A stretch of 7,162 nt of DNA from NCBI GenBank assembly GCA_030618965.1, contig JAUXCJ010000051.1, forward strand, positions 1 through 7,162, in the 5' to 3' direction. This stretch comes from Thiomargarita sp. (GTDB lineage: Bacteria; Pseudomonadota; Gammaproteobacteria; Beggiatoales; Beggiatoaceae). The position numbers were made by a program, and so were the translations under genes. The notes under the pieces were generated by a model, which was not told the origin of the DNA, ran no database searches, and was given only the letters and a program-made list of their open reading frames with translations. Below, piece by piece: positions 1 through 5,384 of this stretch (position 1 is its first letter; each line of letters begins with the position of its first letter).

Positions 1-2
1 GC

Positions 3-38
3 GAGGAAGTGGAATAAGTGCTTTTATTAGACTTCCTC
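3..38. repeat. Interrupted hairpin downstream of hypE
   Basis: GAGGAAGT (3-10) pairs perfectly with ACTTCCTC (31-38). After a 2-nt mismatch, AATAA (13-17) pairs with TTATT (24-28), leaving a 6-nt loop. The hairpin lies about 35 bases past the hypE stop and could end hypE transcription or protect its 3' end. Neither side has a strong U-tract, so a terminator is only an inference. Confidence 0.4.
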
Positions 39-42
39 TCAG

Positions 43-60
43 CCAAAGCTAAAGCTTTGG
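43..60. repeat. Short perfect hairpin next to the hypE stop
   Basis: CCAAAGCT (43-50) and AGCTTTGG (53-60) are perfect inverted repeats around a 2-nt centre, about 12 bases beyond the hypE stop codon. It sits directly beside the larger hairpin at 3-38, so the hypE transcript would end in two tandem stem-loops. No T-run follows in the hypE direction, so its role as a terminator is uncertain. Confidence 0.4.
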
Positions 61-71
61 ACTCCGAGCCT

Positions 72-1070
72 TCAACAAATACGTGGCAGTGGATCATCTT
101 CTAGTTCTTCCAAGATGCGTTCTCCACCGAATTCAGTTACCAATACAAGTTGTGATAGTTCTGCCACTACTTGCCCGATGATCGCAGCATTGCCACCAAG
201 TGCTTGCCATTGCGCTAAGGCTGGTTCTGCTTGGGCTGGTTCAATAATGGCGACGACTCTACCTTCACATGCCAGAAATAGCGGATCGTATCCCAGCATG
301 TCACACACGGATTGCACTGGATCATTGATTGGAATATCAGGTTGTTGCAAGCGAATGCCTAGATTCGTTGCACGCATGATTTCATGACAAACTGTTGCTA
401 GTCCACCTCTGGTAGGATCACGCATAAATCGCAATCCGTCCAATCCTCTCAGTGCCTGAGTGAAGGGTAAAACGCTGGCTGAATCTGACTGTAGATCGCC
501 ACGTAACCCAAACTGTTCACGCGCCAACATCACCGATATGCCATGATCGCCAACGGAACCACTAACCAAGATGACATCGCCATCGCGTATTTGATCCAGC
601 CCTAGGTTTAAATCCCTGTCCTTGATGCCAATACCAGTTGTAGCAAGGTATAAGCCACCCCCTTCACCTCGTGGTAACACCTTAGTATCACCTGCCACAA
701 CATCGACACCAATCTCTTTGGCAGCTTCGGCTAGACTGATGATAATGCGTTCTAACTGAGCAATCTCCATTCCTTCTTCAATAAAGGCATTCAGACTAAG
801 ATAGCGTGGTATCGCGCCAGCCACAGCGAGATCGTTGGTAGTGCCATGCACCGCCAATGAACCTATATTTCCACCAGGAAACTCTAATGGTTGAACTGTA
901 AACCCATCGGTTGTAAACAATATCTCACCACTGTTGAGCGACAAAGGCACAGCGTCTGCCTGAACATCAAGCTTAGCATTGCCCAGATGACGTGCGAAAA
1001 TCTCATCAATTAGTTCGCGCATGTAGCGACCGCCATTGCCGTGCGCCAGGAAAATATGGGTATCTTGCAT
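72..1070 (-). CDS. hypE: Hydrogenase maturation protein HypE (carbamoyl dehydratase)
   Basis: HypE makes the cyanide ligands of the iron in [NiFe]-hydrogenases. HypF carbamoylates its C-terminal cysteine, HypE dehydrates this with ATP to a thiocyanate, and the CN is passed to the HypC-HypD complex in the cytoplasm. The 332-aa length is usual for the family. Visible marks, in order: HGNGG (residues 10-14) and TTDGFTV (53-59) of the AIRS/PurM-like N-terminal half; the glycine-rich stretch 66-86 containing HGTTNDLAVAGA; AGDTKV (126-131); SGSVGDHG (170-177); RDPTRGGLAT (217-226) of the C-terminal AIRS half; and the diagnostic C-terminal PRIC, with catalytic Cys332 as the last residue. All key residues are present, so the gene looks functional. 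AGAGGA lies 8 nt before the ATG and supports this start. No other hyp or hydrogenase gene is visible. The family call is very secure. Confidence 0.97.
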   Translation of the reverse strand: MQDTHIFLAHGNGGRYMRELIDEIFARHLGNAKLDVQADAVPLSLNSGEILFTTDGFTVQPLEFPGGNIGSLAVHGTTNDLAVAGAIPRYLSLNAFIEEGMEIAQLERIIISLAEAAKEIGVDVVAGDTKVLPRGEGGGLYLATTGIGIKDRDLNLGLDQIRDGDVILVSGSVGDHGISVMLAREQFGLRGDLQSDSASVLPFTQALRGLDGLRFMRDPTRGGLATVCHEIMRATNLGIRLQQPDIPINDPVQSVCDMLGYDPLFLACEGRVVAIIEPAQAEPALAQWQALGGNAAIIGQVVAELSQLVLVTEFGGERILEELEDDPLPRIC

Positions 1071-1078
1071 TGTTATTG

Positions 1079-1084
1079 TCCTCT
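1079..1084 (-). promoter_or_regulatory. Ribosome binding site of hypE
   Basis: The minus strand reads AGAGGA, then 8 nt, then ATG at 1070-1068. This well-spaced Shine-Dalgarno sequence fixes the start codon of hypE. Confidence 0.7.
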
Positions 1085-1111
1085 ATAGGAATCCTAAATA
1101 AGTTGAAAATC

Positions 1112-1144
1112 AGACCTCCGAGGTTTTGAAAACCTCGGAGGTCT
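1112..1144. repeat. Perfect 16-bp-arm palindrome (terminator-like or dispersed repeat)
   Basis: AGACCTCCGAGGTTTT (1112-1127) is the exact reverse complement of 1129-1144, with a single G (1128) at the centre. TTTTAT follows on the plus strand, so it could act as an intrinsic terminator. However, it lies between divergent genes (hypE leftward, the ATPase gene rightward), where no transcript needs ending. Its layout, CGAGG then a T-run, a central G, an A-run and CCTCG, matches the two palindromes inside the transposase at 2154 and 2346. I therefore favour a dispersed palindromic element. Confidence 0.7.
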
Positions 1145-1222
1145 TTTATAAAAGGCCCGAAACAAAGGCCAATCAACACCAATCAGAATTTTAAGCCACT
1201 AATAATAGTAGGCAACAAAAAG

Positions 1223-1250
1223 TTGCACATTTGGTTTATCATGGTATATT
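1223..1250 (+). promoter_or_regulatory. Probable sigma-70 promoter, apparently leaderless
   Basis: TTGCAC (1223-1228), a 16-bp spacer and TATATT (1245-1250) resemble -35 and -10 boxes. The -10 ends only 6 bases before the ATG at 1257, so transcription would begin at or next to the start codon. No Shine-Dalgarno sequence is present. Together these suggest a leaderless message for the ATPase gene. Confidence 0.5.
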
Positions 1251-1257
1251 GAAACCA
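1232..1257. promoter_or_regulatory. Inverted repeat around the -10 box, possible operator
   Basis: TGGTTT (1232-1237) and AAACCA (1252-1257) form an inverted repeat that encloses the -10 box and touches the start codon. A protein bound there would block the promoter. A second small inverted pattern, ATGGTAT, lies inside it. The operator role is inferred from position only. Confidence 0.3.
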
Positions 1258-1571
1258 TGACTTACAATATACAAACATACATCCAAAGACGGCTTGCCAC
1301 TGAACTTAGGGATTCACTAAACACTTTCCCAATAACCGCCTTGCTTGGACCACGACAATGTGGCAAATCTACACTCGCAAAACACATAATCCGCGATTAT
1401 GAAAATACCACTTATTTGGATCTTGAAAGGCCCTCGGACCAGCGTAAGATTGAAGATGCGGAATTTTTCTTTCACACTCAAAAAGATAAACTGGTTTGTA
1501 TTGATGAAGTGCAAATGGGGCCGCAATTGTTCCCAATACTCCGCGTGGCGGTGGATGAAAACCGTAGACTA
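1257..1571 (+). pseudogene. AAA+ ATPase (AAA_14/DUF4143), 5' part, cut by IS630
   Basis: This is the N-terminal 105 codons of an AAA_14-type ATPase. The family combines an AAA+ core with a C-terminal DUF4143 region that often has a nuclease-like fold; cellular roles are poorly known. Walker A is GPRQCGKST (residues 31-39) and Walker B is LVCIDEVQ (79-86). The fragment ends in DENRRL, where the IS630-family element entered at a CTAG site. The reading frame continues at 2861 (GRFLILG), so removing the IS and one TA copy restores an unbroken junction. The joined gene would encode about 396 aa, usual for the family. Left as it is, translation reads about 31 residues into the IS and stops at 1668. 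The start is the ATG placed directly after the promoter at 1223-1250. The family call is secure. Confidence 0.9.
1570..1571. repeat. Left TA target-site duplication of IS630
   Basis: The TA here and at 2859-2860 flank the insertion sequence. IS630-family elements duplicate a TA dinucleotide. The uninterrupted target reads AGACTAGGACGA, which encodes the conserved RRLGR junction of the host ATPase. Confidence 0.9.
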
Positions 1572-1576
1572 GTACA

Positions 1577-1604
1577 TTGTCAAAAGGTTTTTGTCTGGTA
1601 TAAT
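1577..1604 (+). promoter_or_regulatory. Transposase promoter within the left IS end
   Basis: TTGTCA (1577-1582), a 16-bp spacer and a perfect TATAAT (1599-1604) lie in and beside the left terminal repeat, about 29 bases before the transposase ATG. AAGGGAAAG before the ATG at 1633 is the likely ribosome binding site. Confidence 0.6.
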
Positions 1605-2153
1605 ACTTCCCAAATCCATAAGGGAAAGTTTAATGACAAAAAAATACATTGTAGAGTTGACAACTGATGAACGTTCAGAACTAGAAAATCTGGTAAATCA
1701 AGGAAAAATAGCCGCTTATAAACGTCTGAACGCACAAATTTTCTTAAAAGCTGACATCAGTACTAACGGTCGAGGATGGACGGATCAAAAAATCAGTGAA
1801 GCCTTTAATGTTAGTGTTAAAACGATTGAACGGGTACGTCAACGCCTAGTTGAAAAAGGCATAGAAGGGGCCATAAATCGTACTAAATCTCAAAAATGTT
1901 ACCCCCAAAAAATAGATGGTGAAATGGAAGCTCATCTGGTTGCTTTAACTTGTAGCGAAGCACCGGAAGGACAAGCGCGTTGGACATTGCGTTTATTGGC
2001 AGATCAAATGGTTGAATTAAAATACGTAGACAGCATTTCTCATGAAACAGTACGTCAAGTTTTGAAAAAAAACGAAATCAAGCCTTGGCAAAAAAAAGAA
2101 TGGTGTATTCCTCCAGAAGAAAATGCTGAATTTGTCTGTTCTATGGAAAATGT

Positions 2154-2198
2154 ATTCGAGGGTAAAGTTTTTTTGCAAAAAAAACTTTACCCTCGAAT
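2154..2198. repeat. Palindromic insert 1 within the transposase, frame kept
   Basis: Positions 2154-2174 are the exact reverse complement of 2178-2198 (21-bp arms, 3-nt GCA centre). Each arm reads outer ATTCGAGGGTAAAG then seven T. Compared with the IS630 pattern I recall (an ME-x-V-x-E directly before the YK-x-PYD motif), about 42 bp, or 14 codons, are extra here. It contains no stop in the transposase frame. It is closely related to the palindrome at 2346-2388. Confidence 0.85.
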
Positions 2199-2345
2199 TG
2201 AAATTTATAAAAAACCTTATGACGAGGCTCATCCAGTCGTTTGTATGGATGAAAGTAGTAAACAGCAAATAAAAGAAGTACGACAACCAATCAAAACGGC
2301 ACCAGGTCAAGCAGAATGTTATGATTTCAAGTATGAACGCAATGG

Positions 2346-2388
2346 GATCGAGGATAAAGTTTTTTGAAAAAAAACTTTATCCTCGATC
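2346..2388. repeat. Palindromic insert 2 within the transposase, carries the stop codon
   Basis: Positions 2346-2365 are the exact reverse complement of 2369-2388 (20-bp arms, GAA centre). Each arm reads GATCGAGGATAAAG then six T. Removing 39 bp (for example 2350-2388) joins NGI to SNLFIFFEPL, the expected transposase sequence. The insert is therefore 13 codons and in frame, but it brings the TGA at 2365-2367. It differs from the first palindrome by a paired change, G2162/C2190 there against A2354/T2380 here, which keeps the stem intact. Confidence 0.85.
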
Positions 2389-2858
2389 AGTAATTTATTT
2401 ATTTTTTTTGAACCTTTAGTTGGTTGGAGGCATGTTGAAGTAACCGATCACAGAAAAGCTATTGATTGGGCATTTCAAGTACGTGATTTAGTTGATATAT
2501 ACTATCCAAAAGCCGAATATATTACTTTGGTTATTGATAATCTTAACATTCATTGTGGAGCTTCTCTGTATAAAGCATTTGAACCTTCAGAGGCACGTAG
2601 AATTCTTGAACGCTTAGATATTCTATATACACCAAAACATGGTAGTTGGTTAAATATGGCTGAAATAGAATTAAGTGTTTTGAGTCGTCAATGTTTAGAT
2701 CGGAGAATTCCTGATCAAGAATTCTTGCGAACGGAAGTGGAGGCATGGGTGAATAATCGTAACGATCATTCTTCTTCTATGGATTGGCAATTTCGGACTG
2801 AGGATGCCAGAATCAAACTACGAAGACTTTACCCGACAATTTCGGCTTGACAATGTAC

Positions 2859-2860
2859 TA
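2859..2860. repeat. Right TA target-site duplication of IS630
   Basis: This is the partner of the TA at 1570-1571. It directly follows the right terminal repeat, and the host ATPase coding sequence resumes with GGA at 2861. Confidence 0.9.
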
Positions 2861-3736
2861 GGACGATTTTTAATTTTAGGTTAGGCATCCCAAGAATTGA
2901 TTCGGCAAAGTTCGGAAACCTTAGCTGGGCGCATCCATTTTATAGAATTAGCACCCTTTTGTTATGACGAAATGCTCGCAGAAAATCCTGAGCGTTACGC
3001 TGAGCCTGTATTGATGTGGACTCGTGGTGGCTTTCCTGACGCACTATTGTTAGCGAACGAAACACATAGTTTTCAATGGCGAACGGATTTTATCCGTACT
3101 TTTCTGGAGCGCGATATTCCACAATTTGGTTTTTCCATTCCTGCTATCACAATGCGACGTTTTTGGACTATGTTGGCTCATTATCACGGACAATTGCTAA
3201 ATAGTTCAAAATTTGCCCAATCTTTGGGTGTTAGCCATCCGACGATTCGTAAATATCTGGACATCATGGCACAGACTTTCATGGTACGCATATTACCACC
3301 TTATGTAGCAAATATTAAAAAGCGGTTAGTGAAAAGTCCTAAAATTTATTTGCGTGATTCAGGTATCCTGCACGCACTGTTGGAGATAGAAAACACAGAA
3401 GACTTGTTGGGGCATCCAGTGGTGGGTGCGTCGTGGGAAGGTTGGTGTATGGAACAGATTTTGGCGGTTATGCCCAATTGGCGTGCGAGTTTTTATAGAA
3501 CTGCTTCAGGTGAAGAGATTGATCTGATTCTGGAGCGAGGACATAGGCGACTTGCGTTTGAATTTAAGGCATCTGTCGCGCCAAAGGTGTCGCGTGGTTT
3601 TTATGGAACCTTGGAACTATTGGAACTGGAGCAGGTTTGGATTGTGGCACCAGTTAAGGAGGCTTATGATAAACGTCTTGGGGTGACAGTTTCGCCAATC
3701 AGGAAGGTATTGGAGGATTTAGCTCAGTTATCCTGA
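2861..3736 (+). pseudogene. AAA+ ATPase (AAA_14/DUF4143), 3' part, with nonsense codon
   Basis: This continues the gene that starts at 1257. It opens with GRFLILG, then a TAG codon (2882-2884), then ASQELIRQSSETLAGRI. Family members have a serine at the TAG position (G-S-A-S), so a single TCG-to-TAG change explains it. The rest is DUF4143: a winged-helix-like stretch (SLGVSHPTIRKYLDIM), the family hallmark LRDSGILHALL, and a C-terminal EEIDLIL-x(8)-AFEFKAS pattern that resembles a PD-(D/E)xK nuclease core. The frame is intact from 2885 to the TGA at 3734. A TTG at 2897 opens a 279-codon frame, but no good ribosome binding site precedes it. The gene thus carries two independent lesions, the IS and the nonsense codon. 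The last base of its stop codon begins the 40-bp repeat at 3736. Confidence 0.9.
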
Positions 3737-3775
3737 AAACCAAATTCAATCACCAGACCAAAACTGAGGTCAGCA
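3736..3775. repeat. 40-bp direct repeat, left copy
   Basis: This matches 5308-5347 at 37 of 40 positions. The shared core is AAAACCAAATTCAATCACC, one variable base, then GACCAAAACTGAG. It begins at the stop codon of the DUF4143 gene. The two copies bracket the attC cassette region. It has no obvious coding role. Confidence 0.8.
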
Positions 3776-3999
3776 TCGTTTATCGGGATTTGTAAAGGTA
3801 TGGTTACTGTATCGTTAATTAAAAATTGGTGATAATTTATTGCTTATAATATAGAATTAATTACAATTAGGCATCTATTTATGCTGACATGTGTGTGTTA
3901 TACACTTTAAATTGTTACTTTAGGTAGTTTAACTAAATTTCGTATGGTACTATAAATACCATTCTAGAAAATTGATTATTTTATTGATTATCATTAATC
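3776..3999. other. AT-rich intergenic region before the cassette
   Basis: No gene is visible here. The stretch is strongly AT-rich with stops in all frames. It contains a TATAAT at 3845-3850 without a convincing -35 box, which could weakly drive the cassette genes. It also has a GTTATAC at 3897-3903 identical to the right end of the first attC site but without a matching folded arm, and a small inverted repeat ATGGTA/TACCAT (3944-3949/3957-3962). No integrase gene or clear attI site is seen. Confidence 0.5.
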
Positions 4000-4071
4000 G
4001 CCTAAAAAGGCACTCCACAGGACAGCAATTACGTTACGCTTCATTGCTGCCTGTGAGCTTTGTCGTTATAC
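4000..4071 (+). repeat. attC recombination site 1 (integron)
   Basis: CACAGG-A-CAGCAAT (4016-4029) pairs with ATTGCTGCCTGTG (4043-4055) over 13 bp, with a single unpaired A (4022). Such an extrahelical base is the feature integron integrases use to recognise the folded attC strand. The right core is GTTATAC (4065-4071). The left core is probably GCCTAAA (4000-4006), one base from the usual form ending in AAC. It would be the attC of a preceding cassette, now lost or unrecognised, and marks the left border of the cassette at 4066. Confidence 0.7.
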
Positions 4072-4084
4072 GATGAAAACAATC

Positions 4085-4089
4085 GGAGG
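4085..4089 (+). promoter_or_regulatory. Ribosome binding site of the RAM-domain gene
   Basis: GGAGG lies 6 nt before the ATG at 4096. It shows that this ATG is the start, rather than the in-frame TTG at 4060, which lies inside the attC site. Confidence 0.75.
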
Positions 4090-4095
4090 AAATAT

Positions 4096-4344
4096 ATGAT
4101 AACCGCTTATGTGTTCATTACAGTTCCAGCAAAGCATTCTGGTGGGGTTGTCGAAGAACTTCAGAAGTATGATGCAGTAAAGGAAGCTGCTGCTGTGTAC
4201 GGAGAGACAGATGTTATTGCAAAAATACAAGTTGAAAACTTAGTAGAAATAGATCAGTTGGTAATGGACAAAATCCAAGCAAATTCATGTGTCACTGTTA
4301 CAAGAACATTTATAACAGTCAAAGATCTATCTTGGGAAAGATAG
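4096..4344 (+). CDS. Stand-alone Lrp/AsnC ligand-binding (RAM) domain protein
   Basis: The 82-aa protein consists only of the AsnC/Lrp effector-binding domain. This beta-alpha-beta-beta-alpha-beta fold assembles into dimers or higher oligomers and binds amino acids or similar small molecules at the interfaces. Matching features are the AYVFITVPAKHSGGV opening (residues 4-18), the central VYGETDVIAKIQV (34-46) in place of the family's usual Gly-x-x-Asp signature, a helix containing EIDQLVMDKIQ (51-61), and the closing TVTRTFITV (67-75). The N-terminal DNA-binding helix-turn-helix of full Lrp proteins is absent. It is therefore more likely a metabolite sensor or a modulator of a partner than a repressor on its own. 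GGAGG upstream supports the start. The next gene begins one base after its stop, so the two are almost certainly co-translated. As the first gene of an integron cassette it probably depends on an outside promoter. The family call is secure; the ligand is unknown. Confidence 0.88.
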   Translation: MITAYVFITVPAKHSGGVVEELQKYDAVKEAAAVYGETDVIAKIQVENLVEIDQLVMDKIQANSCVTVTRTFITVKDLSWER

Positions 4345-4345
4345 C

Positions 4346-5089
4346 ATGAAGCTAGAATTAGTAGTAATTGGATTTCTAGGGATGGTAATAGGGGGGGGGT
4401 TTACTTTTCTTGGTGTTTGGATTACTGCAAGAACAGAAATAAGAAAACTCCATCTTTCCTTCCAGAAAGAAAAGGACATAAGTTATATTGAAAACGCTAG
4501 AAAGAAAGTGGATGAACTATATATCCCACTTTATATAAAATTAACAGCAATTGAGGATTCTTACTCGCAATTGAGAGATTTTCTTGCAATTAGAGGAGAC
4601 AATGTTGGCGATATAGGTGAGGCATCAATTTTGGCATTCAAAGATGCCTTCAACGAATACAAGAAATTCTTTGATGCATTGCAGTCTAATGGCTCAACCG
4701 CATTTCTAATATATGATTTAGAGGAAAAATGCCGCTTGCTTAGTAATTTTATTGGCAGCTCATTATCTGAGTCTAAAGTAAAGACGCAACATGAGGTTTT
4801 AGTTACTATAGCTTCATTGCCATCAGCCGTTCGCTTTGAAATTCCATCGTCAAAGTCTGGACGATATATCAGTGTTTCAGAAAAAATAAAGAACAAAATG
4901 CTAAAAGGTAATGGTGATAGGAGCTATAGTGTTTCAATCCTACCAGGATGGTTGCGAACCTCCATGCAGTTAAAAAAAGAATATCTATCAGCTCCTATTC
5001 CAAGCAAAGAGTTTGAGTATCAATTCTCAGAGTATGTATTTCCAATTAAAGCTGCGATCAAAGAGGTTGCATTAGGTGCCAAGGCATAA
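4346..5089 (+). CDS. Unknown cassette protein with one N-terminal membrane helix
   Basis: I do not recognise the family of this 247-aa protein. Residues about 4-27 form a hydrophobic helix (ELVVIGFLGMVIGGG... to GVWIT), followed by a positively charged RTEIRK stretch. This predicts a single-pass membrane protein with a long, mostly helical, charged cytoplasmic part. Residues about 30-65 look able to form an amphipathic or coiled-coil helix. The C-terminal half has patches such as SILPGWLRTSM and EFEYQFSEYVFPI, without catalytic motifs I can name. It starts one base after the RAM-domain gene; GGGAAAG about 10 nt before the ATG is a moderate ribosome binding site. Gly16-Gly18 are encoded by a run of nine G (4391-4399), unusual in this AT-rich DNA and prone to slippage. 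The TAA stop lies in the left core of the second attC. A role as sensor-linked membrane effector is only a guess. Confidence 0.8.
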   Translation: MKLELVVIGFLGMVIGGGFTFLGVWITARTEIRKLHLSFQKEKDISYIENARKKVDELYIPLYIKLTAIEDSYSQLRDFLAIRGDNVGDIGEASILAFKDAFNEYKKFFDALQSNGSTAFLIYDLEEKCRLLSNFIGSSLSESKVKTQHEVLVTIASLPSAVRFEIPSSKSGRYISVSEKIKNKMLKGNGDRSYSVSILPGWLRTSMQLKKEYLSAPIPSKEFEYQFSEYVFPIKAAIKEVALGAKA

Positions 5090-5164
5090 CAATCACATAC
5101 ACTCTGACAGCAAAAAGCGCCGCTCCTTCGTCGCTTTTTGGGGCGGTTAATTTTAACGTTAGTA
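5084..5164 (+). repeat. attC recombination site 2 (integron), cassette 3' end
   Basis: The left core GCATAAC (5084-5090) is followed by a central hairpin with arms AAAAAGCG (5112-5119) and CGCTTTTT (5132-5139), then GGTTAATTTTAACGTTAG leading to the right core GTTAGTA (5158-5164). The order TAACAA, hairpin, TTAA, CGTTAG closely follows classical attC sites such as that of aadA cassettes. It contains the stop codon of the preceding gene. It has a weaker outer stem than the first site, as is common for attC. Confidence 0.8.
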
Positions 5165-5307
5165 TCTCCATACATTCGAGAAACCATTACTCGTAACTTA
5201 GAATGACAAACATTTCAGAGCAATTATCTTTCATTTTTACTCGTTCTAAACCCTATTCCCACCTAGCAAAATCCGCCCGAATAATCCTAATTCGTTGCAT
5301 CAACACT

Positions 5308-5347
5308 AAAACCAAATTCAATCACCTGACCAAAACTGAGTCCAGCA
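5308..5347. repeat. 40-bp direct repeat, right copy
   Basis: Same orientation as 3736-3775, with three mismatches in 40 positions. It lies in the 220-bp non-coding stretch between the second attC and the ATPase fragment at 5385. That stretch otherwise shows no gene, only short frames full of stops. The copy suggests an interspersed repeat or the trace of a recombination event. Confidence 0.8.
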
Positions 5348-5384
5348 ATTTTTCAGCAACAGATATAAATTAGGTACTTAAAAA

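Larger units (their letters stand above)
1633..2850 (+). pseudogene. IS630-family DDE transposase, broken by an in-frame TGA
   Basis: The N-terminal third is a helix-turn-helix region (WTDQKISEAFNVSVKTIERV). The DDE catalytic residues are all present: Asp in CMDESS (codon 2248), Asp in VIDNLN (2536) and Glu in NMAEIE (2662), with HGSWLNMAEIE characteristic of IS630. The C-terminus (TEDARIKLRRLYP) is also typical. The frame is the same from 1633 to the stop at 2848, except for a TGA at 2365-2367, which lies within a palindromic insert. Removing that 39-bp insert restores NGISNLFIFFEPL. An earlier 42-bp palindromic insert adds 14 residues after MENV without breaking the frame. Without both inserts the protein would be about 378 aa. 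The ATG at 1633 is preferred over an upstream TTG because AAGGGAAAG precedes it. As read, only 245 residues would be made, lacking two of the three catalytic residues. Confidence 0.9.
1572..2858 (+). mobile_element. IS630-family insertion sequence, 1287 bp
   Basis: The ends are GTACATTGTCAA (1572-1583) and its exact complement TTGACAATGTAC (2847-2858). An imperfect match continues inwards for about 29 bp in total, with about 22 positions matching (1572-1600 against 2830-2858). The element is bordered by TA duplications and carries one DDE transposase gene that ends inside the right terminal repeat. The present length includes two palindromic inserts of about 42 and 39 bp, so the ancestral element was near 1.2 kb, normal for IS630. 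It interrupts the AAA_14/DUF4143 gene in the same orientation. Because its transposase has a stop codon, it can probably move only if another copy supplies the enzyme. Confidence 0.93.
4066..5158 (+). mobile_element. Integron gene cassette, two genes, 1093 bp
   Basis: The segment lies between the G/TT crossover points of two attC-like sites (4065/4066 and 5158/5159). Its genes run in the usual direction, with the attC at their 3' end. It begins 30 bases before the first ATG, and the last stop codon lies inside the left core of the second attC, both typical of cassettes. It holds two genes rather than the usual one. No integrase gene is in the window, so it may be part of a remote array or an orphan attC cluster. 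Confidence 0.7.

Noticed and set aside
115..387. Open frame of 90 codons on the plus strand inside hypE
   Set aside because: It is antisense to strongly conserved hypE sequence, lacks a ribosome binding site and resembles no protein family.
2017..2310. Minus-strand open frame opposite the transposase
   Set aside because: Its Phe-rich translation is the shadow of A-rich codons in the transposase; there is no start signal.
2365..2367. TGA read as selenocysteine or another amino acid
   Set aside because: The codon lies within the inserted palindrome rather than at a conserved residue, and other genes here use TGA as stop (hypE, 5849-6997).
3897..3903. Another GTTATAC, identical to the right core of the first attC site, as a third attC or an attI
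   Set aside because: No credible paired arm or left core surrounds it; a 7-base match in AT-rich DNA is weak.
4060..4095. An upstream TTG start that would add 12 residues to the RAM-domain protein
   Set aside because: It lies inside the attC site, while GGAGG is placed correctly for the ATG at 4096, where family homology begins.
4561..4896. Minus-strand open frame opposite the cassette membrane-protein gene
   Set aside because: It lies within a better-supported gene, has no ribosome binding site and has no recognisable motif.
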